Source of the DNA: Paraburkholderia sp. BCC1885
GTDB lineage: Bacteria; Pseudomonadota; Gammaproteobacteria; Burkholderiales; Burkholderiaceae
DNA: 33,238 nt
Reading direction: 5' to 3'
Assembly: GCF_900996235.1 (NCBI RefSeq)
Contig: NZ_CAAJGM010000224.1
Coordinates: forward strand, 1 to 33,238
Numbering within the stretch: the stretch's first letter is position 1; every line of letters begins with the position of its first letter. Of this stretch, positions 1 through 8,054 are shown piece after piece. Both the position numbers and the translations under genes were made by a program. Under the pieces are notes generated by a model. It saw nothing but the letters and a program-made list of their open reading frames with translations, was not told where the DNA came from and did not search any database.

Positions 1-42
1 AGACGCTGGCCGCATCGGACCACTCCGCGGTTTCCTTCCTCG

Positions 43-119
43 AGGTTTATTCAACGCCTGCCCACACGCGCCGTCGTCACCCACGAGCTCGCGGTCGAGG
101 GCAGGCGTCGAACAAACCT
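43..119. repeat. 21-bp imperfect inverted repeat near window start
   Basis: Positions 43-63 and 99-119 are reverse complements over 21 bp with two mismatches; the inner ten bases (ACGCCTGCCC at 54-63, GGGCAGGCGT at 99-108) pair perfectly. The loop is 35 bp. A smaller inverted repeat (ACATGTG and CACATGT) follows at about 126-152. The structure lies downstream of the minus-strand relaxase stop. It could be a transcription terminator, a recombination or plasmid-maintenance site, or a transposon end. No T-run follows on either side. Function unknown; only the symmetry is seen. Confidence 0.5.
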
Positions 120-199
120 AAGCGACATGTGCCTGATGTCCCACACATGTTTAGGATGTCAGGTTCTCGCAATGCAACGCCTATTGCGAGCGTCGACCA

Positions 200-2017
200 C
201 TACCGCTCTGGCCCATCGGGCGATGACCCCGGCTTCTGCTCGGGCCGTGGTCGATCGCTGACCTTCCGCTGCGGCAGCGTGGAACGGGCTTCCTGTATCC
301 CGCGCGCCAGTTTCTCCCGCTGTTGCTGCACCCGAATCAATTCCAGTCGCCTTGCTTCCAGTTGATCATCACCGAACGTGATGTCGAGCCGCTGCGCGAC
401 GACGAGTACAACCGTGCGCTCCCGAAAACCCTCACTGCCGCTCACGTCGAGGTGCGGCCCGAACTTCTGGCGTGCGAGCAGCAGGCCCGCAAGCATCGTG
501 TCCCACTGCGCCGCGTTCGAATCGAACACGACACTCCAACCCTCATCGGTGAACTGCCGCTCGCCCCGGTGCAGATAGTCCACGTTGCCGGTCGCCGTAT
601 CGACCCGCCAGGTCCAGTGCTCCATCACCTGTGCCCGCTTCGGCGGGAATGGGTCGGCATCCGTTAGGGAAGCCGCCGTAATCCGGTTGCGACGCTCCGG
701 CTCCGGTACAGCCTTTCGTCTGCGGCGTTCGGCATAAGCCCAGCCACGAAGCTGCGCGATCGCCGCTTCGTCTCCCTGCTGGGCCATCATCGCGACCCAT
801 TCACGCCAGGTTTGCGGTCGCTTCAGCGCCTGACGCTCCTCCGATTGCCGCTCGCGCTGCACTTCGAGTTCGCGTGCCCGCTCGAAGGCCGATACCGAAT
901 ACGCCGCCTTGCGCTCGACAGGCGTCAGACCACTGTCGCGGATATGCTCACGCACCTTCCGGTGCCGTTCCAGCCGTGCGCGGTATTCATGCTGGTGCCT
1001 GTTGCGCATCTGTCGCCGGGCTGTGTCGGATTCGCGCTGCTGCCGGGCATAGTCGCCGTCATACCGTGTGCGCAGCTCGGCCCGCATCCGGGCACGCGCT
1101 TCGCGGCGGGCTGTTCGCGCTTCATCGATATCCCGTTCCAGATAGCTACGTTCCGCACCCGATACCCGGATCACGCGCATCGGCTCCTCCCACGAACCCA
1201 GGCGCTTTTCCAGCTTGCCCTTGCCCAACTGCTCATGCACGCTGCTGGCCTTCACTGGCACCAGGTCGTCCCGGCCCTTCGCGTGGATTGCCAGCCCCTG
1301 CCCCTTGATGCGCAGCTCCAGCCCGTGTCGGGCCAATGCTTCGTGAACGTCCTGCCACGTCGCCGATGACTGTTTCAGTACAGCCAGCACGTCGCGTTTC
1401 GGTTCTCCATCGACGTAGGTGGACAGGCTTTCGGTTCCCGCGAATATCTCCATGTCGCGCGCCCGTGCAGGGCCGGATTTCTGTGGCGTTCGCGGCGCGC
1501 GTTCGATGACGGGCTGTCCATCACGCTCCACGACAGCGAACGGCCCGGAGTCATGCTGCCAGCCCTGGTGCAATTCCAGCTCGCGCATGCAGCGATCCAG
1601 TTTGAGGTAACTCAGCCCGGGATGCACGGCACGCCCCGTTTCAAGATTCACGCGGTTCACGACAACGTGAAGATGCACATTGTCCGTGTCATGGTGAATG
1701 GCAAACACGTATTGATGTTCGTCGGGTTTCATGCCAAGCGCATCGAGCGCGGCACGGCCCGCCTCGAATACCTGCGCCTTGTCCGGTTGCTCCCCTTCAC
1801 GCCACGAGATGACGAAGTGAAACACCGGGTCACGCACCCGTGCGCTGCGATTCGCCACCGCCCGCATCTCCGCAGGTGCGGTGTCGAGCGACAGGCAGTT
1901 CGTGAACGTCGCGATATCGGGAGCGTGCCCGTCATCGGCACGCGTCACGTATTCGATCAGCGACCGGAAACTGGTTCGGCCGTCGCCGCGCTTTTTAGGC
2001 ACCTTAGCCAGCATCAT
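200..2017 (-). CDS. MOBP-type relaxase (TraI/MobA family)
   Basis: DNA relaxase that would nick oriT, form a covalent tyrosine-DNA link and lead the strand into a recipient. The N-terminal domain resembles RP4 TraI: candidate catalytic Tyr about residue 23 in SLIEYVTR, then motif III HDTDNVHLH at about 109-117, whose histidines bind the metal. A second conserved block (ARDMEIFAGTESL, then GKGKLEKRLG) also matches the TraI layout. The C-terminal third is Arg/Glu/Gln-rich, likely helical, and ends in a low-complexity basic tail. About 605 aa. The ATG at 2017 is preferred because the product then begins MMLAKVPKK, like the family; an ATG at 2035 is an alternative. It overlaps the mobC-like stop, so the two are probably translationally coupled. 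No helicase or primase domain is seen. Confidence 0.93.
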   Translation of the reverse strand: MMLAKVPKKRGDGRTSFRSLIEYVTRADDGHAPDIATFTNCLSLDTAPAEMRAVANRSARVRDPVFHFVISWREGEQPDKAQVFEAGRAALDALGMKPDEHQYVFAIHHDTDNVHLHVVVNRVNLETGRAVHPGLSYLKLDRCMRELELHQGWQHDSGPFAVVERDGQPVIERAPRTPQKSGPARARDMEIFAGTESLSTYVDGEPKRDVLAVLKQSSATWQDVHEALARHGLELRIKGQGLAIHAKGRDDLVPVKASSVHEQLGKGKLEKRLGSWEEPMRVIRVSGAERSYLERDIDEARTARREARARMRAELRTRYDGDYARQQRESDTARRQMRNRHQHEYRARLERHRKVREHIRDSGLTPVERKAAYSVSAFERARELEVQRERQSEERQALKRPQTWREWVAMMAQQGDEAAIAQLRGWAYAERRRRKAVPEPERRNRITAASLTDADPFPPKRAQVMEHWTWRVDTATGNVDYLHRGERQFTDEGWSVVFDSNAAQWDTMLAGLLLARQKFGPHLDVSGSEGFRERTVVLVVAQRLDITFGDDQLEARRLELIRVQQQREKLARGIQEARSTLPQRKVSDRPRPEQKPGSSPDGPER

Positions 2018-2351
2018 CGACTCGCCGGATCGCATCAATCACGGCACGCTGGGCGACTTCAATCTGTCCCATCAGCGCCGCACGCTCACCGGCCGAAAGG
2101 AAATCCTCGCCACGCAGATGCTTGATCAACCCGCCGATCCTGCGCTGCTCGTTGCCGAGTACCGTGAGCGCGTCGAGCACGCGGCTCGTGGTCACGTTGC
2201 GTGTTTTTCGGCCGAGCGCACACGCGCGGAAATACGCTGAAAGCGTCAGGCCGCAGTCGCCGGCCTTCTGCAGGATGGCGGCATGCTCGTCGCCCGTCAT
2301 GCGCACGCCCACGACGATAGTGCGCTGCCTGTTCTCCGTGCCGCTGGTCAT
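2004..2351 (-). CDS. MobC/TraJ-like relaxosome accessory protein
   Basis: Small DNA-binding protein of 115 aa that would bind oriT and recruit the relaxase. The sequence follows the RP4 TraJ/MobC pattern: an N-terminal basic strand (IVVGVRMTGDEH), then a helix with LTLSAYFRACALGRK near residues 35-49, as in ribbon-helix-helix mobilisation proteins, then a C-terminal helix with RRIGGLIKHL. An upstream-extended reading frame exists, but the ATG at 2351 has a perfect AGGAGG Shine-Dalgarno (2358-2363) at normal spacing and gives the family length. The stop overlaps the relaxase start. Transcribed away from the candidate oriT, as traJ is in IncP plasmids. Confidence 0.85.
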   Translation of the reverse strand: MTSGTENRQRTIVVGVRMTGDEHAAILQKAGDCGLTLSAYFRACALGRKTRNVTTSRVLDALTVLGNEQRRIGGLIKHLRGEDFLSAGERAALMGQIEVAQRAVIDAIRRVDDAG

Positions 2352-2432
2352 GTGATGCCTCCTCTGGAGCTGATGCCCGTCCTTGGAGCGCGGTGTGCGG
2401 GGTCTCGGGGCGGCGCCCTGAGCAGGGGGGTA

Positions 2433-2535
2433 GCCAGGCACAACGAGCGACAAGCGAGTGGCTGCCTGGCGGTGGGCAACGGCGCGCATGTCGCGCGGTT
2501 GCACAACCCTCACCCTGCCCTCACGGTTGATGCAC
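2433..2535. other. Candidate origin of transfer (oriT)
   Basis: The ~510-bp gap between the divergent traJ-like and traK-like genes is where IncP-type plasmids carry oriT. It holds a perfect 8-bp inverted repeat (GCCAGGCA 2433-2440, TGCCTGGC 2463-2470, 22-bp spacer). Further on is a small hairpin (GGTTG 2497-2501, CAACC 2504-2508) directly followed by TCACCCTGCCC at 2510-2520 and another GGTTG at 2525-2529. TCACCCTGCCC resembles the RP4 nick region (TCACC then TATCCTG|CCC) but lacks the TATC bases. The exact nick site is therefore a guess; location and symmetry are the main support. I see no gene in 2352-2862. Confidence 0.45.
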
Positions 2536-2862
2536 GCCTTCGCAGAAGTAAAACGCCTCGGCACGAACACCGCACAGCCAACGCATGTAATGGCGCAGTG
2601 GGCTCGCACACGCCGCGTACCGCGTGGACATCGGCCAAGTCGATAGCAACGCAATACCGACGCAAGACCAGTGTGCATCGCGAACCAGCGCACGTAAGCA
2701 AAAATTTGGAAAGCGGAGATTTCAGGTCTGGACAACGGCGAACAACCCCGCATCAATCTGCGCGCTGGCGTAACGGAAAGCGCCCAAACCGGTAACAGAT
2801 GTGGATCCATTCCTGTGTACGGTTAAGTCATGCCCGGATGGGAACGACGTCAACAGGAACAC

Positions 2863-3360
2863 ATGATGACCAGAAAACGGCAACGACCTTCGTCCGATCA
2901 GTGGGCCAGACTCGACGCAGCGCTGGAAGGATTGCGTGAGCGAAACCCGCCTGGTACAGCGTCGCCACTGTCACGGGAAATCACCCGACGGGCTGACGCA
3001 CTGCGCGCAGCGCTCGAATCAGGCTGGCGTATTCGCGATCTCGCGGCGTTCTTCAAGGAATCAGCGGAAATCGACGTGTCGCCCAGCACGATTCAAACAG
3101 CATTGCGACAGGCGCTGATCGATTCCACCTCGAAGGCGAAACGCCCTCGCGCGAAACGGCCGCGCAAGCGAAGCGCGCACGATAACGCTCCCGCCGCAAC
3201 AGCTACGTCATCGGTGCATGAATCCGGAACAGGTCCGGCCCCGGCCCCGGATTCGCGCGTGGCCACAACAGCAGTCAAGGCGGATGTACCCCATCCCCGA
3301 ACAATCACGCCGCTGGGTTCAACCTTGACCCAGGGTGCAACGAAGCGAGGACAGAGATGA
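2863..3360 (+). CDS. TraK-like oriT-binding protein
   Basis: Basic protein of ~165 aa in the position of RP4 traK, divergent from the traJ-like gene across the candidate oriT. Residues 1-90 hold helices ending in GWRIRDLAAFFKESAEIDVSPSTIQTALRQ, which looks like a helix-turn-helix and resembles TraK/TraK-like proteins that bend oriT DNA. A Lys/Arg-rich stretch (KAKRPRAKRPRKR) follows, then a Pro/Ala/Thr-rich tail. The ATG at 2863 has AGGAAC just upstream; an in-frame ATG at 2830 lacks a ribosome site. Its TGA overlaps the next ATG by 4 nt (ATGA), indicating an operon. Family assignment rests on position and pattern, so it is moderate. Confidence 0.6.
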   Translation: MMTRKRQRPSSDQWARLDAALEGLRERNPPGTASPLSREITRRADALRAALESGWRIRDLAAFFKESAEIDVSPSTIQTALRQALIDSTSKAKRPRAKRPRKRSAHDNAPAATATSSVHESGTGPAPAPDSRVATTAVKADVPHPRTITPLGSTLTQGATKRGQR

Positions 3361-4142
3361 AACGATTCGTGATGGTCTGCGGTGACAAGGGCGGAACAGG
3401 TAAAAGCCTTATGGCGAGAGCACTGGCTGACCGGTTCCGGCGCGAGCACCGTGATGCGCTGATCATCGACGGCGATGGAGAGATCGGCAACCTGTTTCAG
3501 TTCTATGCGACGCTCGATAAGAATGGCGAACCGGTTGCCGACCAGATTCAGAACGGCGTTGTGCCGATACGCTTCACAGGCCCGGAACGGGAGCGCGACC
3601 AGTTGCTCGCAGCCGTCGATCTGGCTCGCCCGTTGATCGTCGCCGACATGCCGGCGGCATCGCTCACGCAACTGAAGCAGTTCGACAGCGATACCGGATT
3701 CTTTGCTGAACTGGCGCGCAACGACTACCGACCAACGCTCGTCAATGTCCTGGCACCGTTTAGCGCCAGTACCCGCACAGTACGCGAGATGATTGAACTG
3801 GCCGGTAAACAGGCCGACTACGTGGTAGCGATCAATCAATGGTTTGGCGATCACGAAGATTTCTTCATGTGGTATGGCAACGCGCAAGCGGAACCAAACC
3901 CGGGCCAGGCCATGCTGCGCGATTCGGGCGGCATCGAGATCGCATTGCCGAAGCTGCAGGCCGGCGTGCTGGTCGCCATCGATGATCTGATGCTGACGTT
4001 CTCAGACGCGCGCGAGGATGCCCGGCTCACAACGCCGCAGCGCTCGCGCCTGTATCGCTGGGTCAAGGCGGTCGATGCTGAACTTGACAAGGCGGCTGAA
4101 TTTCTGGGATTGCACGCCGAACTGCGCGGAGACCGGACATGA
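3357..4142 (+). CDS. ParA/MinD-type ATPase, TraL-like
   Basis: P-loop ATPase of 261 aa. The deviant Walker A motif GDKGGTGKS (residues 9-17) carries the signature Lys11 of the ParA/MinD/SIMIBI class, and IIDGDGEIGNL near residues 35-45 is the switch region. RP4 has an equivalent ATPase, traL, right after traK; the order here is the same. The role in conjugative transfer is not well defined and may be positioning or delivery of the relaxosome. No ParB gene or parS-like sites are next to it, so a partition function is less likely. It is coupled to both neighbours by 4-nt overlaps (3357-3360 and 4139-4142). Confidence 0.75.
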   Translation: MKRFVMVCGDKGGTGKSLMARALADRFRREHRDALIIDGDGEIGNLFQFYATLDKNGEPVADQIQNGVVPIRFTGPERERDQLLAAVDLARPLIVADMPAASLTQLKQFDSDTGFFAELARNDYRPTLVNVLAPFSASTRTVREMIELAGKQADYVVAINQWFGDHEDFFMWYGNAQAEPNPGQAMLRDSGGIEIALPKLQAGVLVAIDDLMLTFSDAREDARLTTPQRSRLYRWVKAVDAELDKAAEFLGLHAELRGDRT

Positions 4143-5026
4143 GCAAACAGGCTTTCGATGCACTGCTCGAAGAACTCGACGAAGATGAGCGAACCAATAT
4201 CTATGCGGCAGCAGCAGCCTTTGGATTGAGCTTTGACGATCCATCATGGGTGCCGTTCGCGATCACACGCGTCACGCTCGCGGATCTGAAACAGGAAGCG
4301 GACGAGATCGCCGACGAGATTGAAGCGGCTGCCGATCGGGCATTGAACAAGATTGACACCCGGGTCCAGGCCGTCAGCGAACAGGCCCGCAACGTCATCG
4401 AAACACAGGCCAAAGCGCTCGGGAACATTCATCGCGCGCTGGAAACGCTGCTCGCCCAAGGCCAGGAACGCTATCGGGCCGAACTGGCGAAGCTCGATGC
4501 AGAGCTCATGCAAACACTGGTTAGCGATAGCGCGAACGAAATTGCCCGGCATGTATCGGCCAGCCTCACGGCACACACCACCGAACTGGAACAGTCGCGC
4601 AACCGGCTCGGGCAGGCTGTCGATCAAGCCATTACCACTATCGGCGACACGGCCCGCGCGGTAATTAATTCAACACGGCGGAAACTGATGCGTGCGTTGT
4701 GGGGTTCAACCGGTGCGACAGCGATTTGTGCCGGCGTGGCGATTGTGCTGATGCTGTTCGTCAGCCATCACGAAGCGGCATCGAATGCAGACCTGCTGCG
4801 GGCCTATGCCGCGCAGCGCGACGAGCTGCTCAAACAGATAGACGGCGCAGAGCATCTGCTCACCGCGCAGCATACCGGGCAGTTGTCCTTGCGCTTTTAC
4901 GGACAGGACCTGTACCTGCTCTCACCGGGCGGAATCGGCGATCTGGCGCGGTGCGGAAACAGTGGCGTGCTCGGCTGGCTACAACCCGGCGGCACACCCT
5001 GCGTGCTAATCGGCCGGGCGGGCTAG
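4139..5026 (+). CDS. TraM-position membrane-anchored coiled-coil protein
   Basis: 295-aa protein, last gene of the traK-traL-traM-like operon. The N-terminal ~60 residues are acidic and include FDALLEELDEDER and a DPSWVPFAI segment, as in some plasmid proteins of unknown function. Residues ~60-180 are almost entirely helical with heptad-like Ala/Leu/Glu spacing (coiled coil). One strong transmembrane segment follows at ~190-211 (GATAICAGVAIVLMLFV), then a ~85-residue C-terminal domain that may lie in the periplasm and contains two Cys. RP4 TraM occupies this place but is shorter; homology is not clear by eye. Possibly a membrane tether for the ATPase or relaxosome. Confidence 0.6.
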   Translation: MSKQAFDALLEELDEDERTNIYAAAAAFGLSFDDPSWVPFAITRVTLADLKQEADEIADEIEAAADRALNKIDTRVQAVSEQARNVIETQAKALGNIHRALETLLAQGQERYRAELAKLDAELMQTLVSDSANEIARHVSASLTAHTTELEQSRNRLGQAVDQAITTIGDTARAVINSTRRKLMRALWGSTGATAICAGVAIVLMLFVSHHEAASNADLLRAYAAQRDELLKQIDGAEHLLTAQHTGQLSLRFYGQDLYLLSPGGIGDLARCGNSGVLGWLQPGGTPCVLIGRAG

Positions 5027-5044
5027 CCGCTCGTCACAGAGCGG
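5027..5044. terminator. Hairpin between convergent tra operon and exbD
   Basis: CCGCTC (5027-5032) pairs with GAGCGG (5039-5044) around a 6-nt loop, immediately after the traM-position stop codon and before the convergent exbD stop at 5081. Position suits a terminator, but there is no T-tract, so it is weak. Confidence 0.35.
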
Positions 5045-5080
5045 TCCTGCGCACGACGCACATACATAATCGTTACCACA

Positions 5081-5494
5081 TCAATGTATAGGCTCCGTCA
5101 CGAAACCGATCTTGCTGAGACCGGCGGACTGGGCTTCCGACATTACGTCGGCCACATGCTCATAGGCCACCTTCCGGTCCGCGCGCAGATGCAGTTCGGG
5201 CTGCGGGTTCGCCTGCGCCGCTTCGGCGATCTTCGCGCGCAGCGAAGTGTCGTCGACCACCTGTTCCCCCCATAGCACAGTGCCGTCGGCGCGGATCGAC
5301 ACATCGACGTGCGCGGGCTTCACATCCTCGGGCTGGCTGCTCGCATGCGGCAGGTCGATCTTCACGGCGTGCTGCATGACCGGCACCGTCACAAGGAAGA
5401 TGATCAACAGCACCAGCATGACGTCGACCAATGGCGTCATGTTGATCTCGCTCATCACATCATCGTCATCGTCGGAAAACGAGCTCACTGCCAT
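5081..5494 (-). CDS. exbD: ExbD/TolR family proton-channel subunit
   Basis: Inner-membrane component of the TonB-ExbB-ExbD motor that couples the proton gradient to outer-membrane transport. 137 aa: an acidic cytoplasmic N-terminus (DDDDDVMSEINMTPLVD), a single transmembrane helix at ~22-42 containing the conserved proton-path Asp24 (PLVDVMLVLLIIFL), then a periplasmic domain. The start at 5494 has GAGGAGG upstream and overlaps the end of exbB by 10 nt, so the genes are coupled. Third gene of tonB-exbB-exbD, transcribed leftward. Confidence 0.95.
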   Translation of the reverse strand: MAVSSFSDDDDDVMSEINMTPLVDVMLVLLIIFLVTVPVMQHAVKIDLPHASSQPEDVKPAHVDVSIRADGTVLWGEQVVDDTSLRAKIAEAAQANPQPELHLRADRKVAYEHVADVMSEAQSAGLSKIGFVTEPIH

Positions 5495-6237
5495 GTCGCC
5501 TCCTCGTTATCCATCGAAGACGACACCAGCTTCGTGTCCGGACGCGCCGGCGTTCCCAGTCGCGAGCCAGTCACGAAATAGGCATGCAGACCGTGTGCGA
5601 AGCGGTTCAGCTTCGTCACGGTACCCTTGTTGGTTCGCGTAAGCGCGTTGTAGCCGAGCACGGCCGGTATCGCCACGAACAGCCCGAAGGCAGTCATGAT
5701 CAGCGATTCGCCGACCGGACCGGCTACGTGGTCGATGGTCGTCTCTCCGCTCGCGCCGATCATGATCAGCGCGTGGTAAATCCCCCAGACCGTGCCGAAC
5801 AGGCCAACGAACGGCGCCGTGCTGCCGATCGACGCCAGAATGGCGAGGCCGGATTGCAGTCGGGCGACGATGTCGTCCATCGTGTCCTTCAGGCAGCGTG
5901 TAATCCAGTCGGAGACGTCCATACGGTCATGCAACTGGGGCTGCGTCTGACGGTGATGCTCGGCCGCCTCCCGGCCCGAGAGCGCGAGGGCGAGCAGTGG
6001 ATTGCCGGCATACGCTGTGCCGTTGTCCTCCAGCTTGTGCAAGCCTGCCTCAAAATCGTCGGAATGCCAGAAGAAACGCTCGGTATCGCGCACAGTACGC
6101 TTCAGCCGCACGACGTTCCAGAGTTTGAGAATGATGACGCTCCACGACAGCAGCGACATCAGGACCAGTACGATCAGGATGCCCCGTGTGACGAAATCGC
6201 CCTGCTGCCAGACATTGGCCAAGCCGTAATGCTTCAT
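5485..6237 (-). CDS. exbB: ExbB/MotA/TolQ family proton-channel protein
   Basis: Inner-membrane partner of ExbD in TonB energisation. 250 aa with three hydrophobic segments: ~18-40 (FVTRGILIVLVLMSLLSW), ~130-155 and ~170-195. The conserved MotA/TolQ block is seen around GLAILASIGSTAPFVGLFGTV and GPVGESLIMTAFGLFVAIPAVLGYN. The ATG at 6237 has AAGGAA upstream. It follows tonB by 29 nt and overlaps exbD. Length and topology are normal for ExbB, though TolQ is close; the tonB neighbour decides for ExbB. Confidence 0.95.
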   Translation of the reverse strand: MKHYGLANVWQQGDFVTRGILIVLVLMSLLSWSVIILKLWNVVRLKRTVRDTERFFWHSDDFEAGLHKLEDNGTAYAGNPLLALALSGREAAEHHRQTQPQLHDRMDVSDWITRCLKDTMDDIVARLQSGLAILASIGSTAPFVGLFGTVWGIYHALIMIGASGETTIDHVAGPVGESLIMTAFGLFVAIPAVLGYNALTRTNKGTVTKLNRFAHGLHAYFVTGSRLGTPARPDTKLVSSSMDNEEATWQ

Positions 6238-6266
6238 GCCAGTTTCCTTGTTCCAGATAAACGTGT

Positions 6267-7028
6267 TCAGTCAGCCAGACTGAAGGTGAAGGGTTGCGAA
6301 TAGGTGGCACGCACCGGCTTGCCGTCTTCCATGTATGGGTGGCAGGCACTCGCGTGCATCGCGTCCAGCGCGGCGCTGTCAAGCCTCGCGAAACCGCTGC
6401 TTTTCTGGAGCCTGACTTCTTCGATAGTCCCGGTCAGGCCGACCACAAACCGGATCACAGCGGTACCGGTCTCGTTCGTGCGCTTCGACAGATAGGGGTA
6501 ATCCGGTTTTGCGATATTGCAGTCGAGGTGAGCAACGTCCTTCGGCGCGCTTATTGCCAGCGTCGCGCGGTTAATCGCGGGCGCGGCCGGGGCAGCAGCC
6601 GGAGCCGCCGCCTGGGCGGCGGGTGCAGGCGCGGGTTCAGTCGCAGCGGCCGAAATTGGGGATGGCACGTCGCTGGGTTTGCCCGGGAACGGCGTGGGTC
6701 TGACCGTGACGTGATGCTCGACCGGACGCGGCTTCGGATACGAGTTGGGCGGAACTGGCTGCGGCGGCGCTGACGACTGGAGTGTCGCAGGCGTCACCAC
6801 GGGTGTCGGGGTTTCGCTAAGGAGCGATGCGGTGATGGTGCGCGATTCAACCGGCTTCTCGACGGGCCGGTCCTGCACGCTCAGCGCGATGACGAGCAGA
6901 CCAACATGGGCGGCCAGCACGAGTGTGGCAACCGCGACAACACGGTACGCGGATGTCTTGACGGCGCGCTCAGGCGCGGCCCTGTGGAATGTGTTCACGG
7001 ATGTCGGCGTGGCAACAGGCACAGCCAT
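6267..7028 (-). CDS. tonB: TonB energy-transducing protein
   Basis: Periplasm-spanning protein that passes ExbBD energy to outer-membrane receptors. About 253 aa: an N-terminal transmembrane anchor (AYRVVAVATLVLAAHVGLLV, ~27-46), a Pro/Ala/Val-rich periplasmic linker (~60-160), and a C-terminal TonB domain with DYPYLSKRTNETGTAVIRF and the helix LDSAALDAMHA. The ATG at 7028 lies a few bases after the upstream stop (TGACAATG), with GAGGG upstream; a GTG at 7046 is an unlikely alternative because it would overlap the upstream gene. No TonB-dependent receptor lies in the window, so its client is elsewhere or lost. Confidence 0.92.
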   Translation of the reverse strand: MAVPVATPTSVNTFHRAAPERAVKTSAYRVVAVATLVLAAHVGLLVIALSVQDRPVEKPVESRTITASLLSETPTPVVTPATLQSSAPPQPVPPNSYPKPRPVEHHVTVRPTPFPGKPSDVPSPISAAATEPAPAPAAQAAAPAAAPAAPAINRATLAISAPKDVAHLDCNIAKPDYPYLSKRTNETGTAVIRFVVGLTGTIEEVRLQKSSGFARLDSAALDAMHASACHPYMEDGKPVRATYSQPFTFSLAD

Positions 7029-7030
7029 TG

Positions 7031-7864
7031 TCAGTCCCTCACCCACCCGAAAGCGTCAACGCGCGTCACTCTGCCAGCAAGCGCTACGGCGGCCGCTACA
7101 TGGCCCGGCATCGGTAGATCCAGCACCTGGCACCACTGTCCCTTCGACGTGCTAATAATGGACGCAGCACCGTACTGCGTGGTGACACTCAGGTCGGGAC
7201 CGATGACACCACTAGTGGCGAGCCGGAACACGCTCCGGCGCCACGCCCGCTGTTGGACCAATTCCAGACTCCCCGGCAGATCGGGGAATAACGTCGCAGC
7301 AAACCCCGCGTCGGCTTCCGTATTGCTGCCCGCAGCATCCCTGTCCGCGCCCGCAGTAGGCATCCCGATTCCCACGGCCAGCGGGACTGCGCTGATCCCG
7401 ATGACGATGCACGTACCGGCATAGGCCACATGGATCAAGGGCAGTGATGTCGCTGCACGGACGTGGGGTTGCCCGTCCGCCCCCTCAACAAGATCAACGG
7501 CCGCCGGGGAGCAGTTGAGCATGACGGATAGGATGCGGCGCAGGACAGCCCGGCCAACCAGATACCGCCTGGCAAGGGAGGGATTCGGGTAGTACCGTGC
7601 CCGTTCGGTTTCGGCGCGTGAGAGCGACGCCAGCCCCTCCTCGCGGGAGATACCGCTCCATTCGGCCCGTACACGCCAGAGAATCAGGCGACCTTCTTCC
7701 GGGTATTCTCGATGAGCGGGAGAACGGTAGATCACCTGGTGTGCAATGAAGTCCAGCCCCGGTGTCCTGAAGATGGGGTGGCGTCTGATGGGGCCTGCCG
7801 GGTACGGAGCGTATCCCGTCAGTTGCACACTGGTTTCCTCAAGCATCCGGATTTCCCTGATCAC
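7031..7864 (-). CDS. Degenerate 4'-phosphopantetheinyl-transferase-like protein
   Basis: 277 aa. The segment LSRAETERARYYPNPSLARR, then YLVGRAVLRRILS and VEGADGQPHV, follows the N-terminal half of Sfp-type phosphopantetheinyl transferases, which load carrier-protein domains of siderophore synthetases. The catalytic half is not conserved. Where Sfp proteins have NxSHS, the protein reads IHVAYAG. The metal-binding GxDxE reads GIGMP, and no WxxKEA motif is seen. It is therefore either a decayed gene with an open frame or a non-enzymatic relative. The start shown is a GTG overlapping the exporter stop; an ATG at 7846 is also possible. Downstream tonB starts 3 nt after its stop. Confidence 0.6.
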   Translation of the reverse strand: MIREIRMLEETSVQLTGYAPYPAGPIRRHPIFRTPGLDFIAHQVIYRSPAHREYPEEGRLILWRVRAEWSGISREEGLASLSRAETERARYYPNPSLARRYLVGRAVLRRILSVMLNCSPAAVDLVEGADGQPHVRAATSLPLIHVAYAGTCIVIGISAVPLAVGIGMPTAGADRDAAGSNTEADAGFAATLFPDLPGSLELVQQRAWRRSVFRLATSGVIGPDLSVTTQYGAASIISTSKGQWCQVLDLPMPGHVAAAVALAGRVTRVDAFGWVRD

Positions 7865-8054
7865 GGGCGTGACGTGTGCACAGTCGCCACGGACTTGGCC
7901 CAGTCTGTCAGCGAGGTTCGCGATGGCCGGCTTTCGTACTGGAACGACGCGCCCGTTGCCACCTGGACAATCTGTCCGTTTTCGAGGCGGATCACCCGGT
8001 CGGCCATATCGAAGTACCGGTCATCGTGCGACACGACGATCAGTGTCTTGCCTT
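7861..8054 (-). pseudogene. C-terminal remnant of PvdE-type peptide-export ABC transporter
   Basis: The minus strand encodes GKTLIVVSHDDRYFDMADRV followed by IRLENGQIV, the conserved end of the nucleotide-binding domain (H-loop His in VVSHDD) of cyclic-peptide or siderophore exporters such as PvdE and SyrD. Only about 64 codons remain. Homology starts exactly where the IS5-family end (8055) stops, so the rest was removed by insertion and deletion. Its TGA overlaps the start of the transferase-like gene. With that gene and tonB-exbBD, it suggests a former siderophore locus. Confidence 0.8.

Noticed and set aside
3357..4142. Reading the ATPase as a plasmid partition ParA
   Set aside because: No ParB gene or parS repeats nearby, and its order after a traK-like gene fits TraL better.
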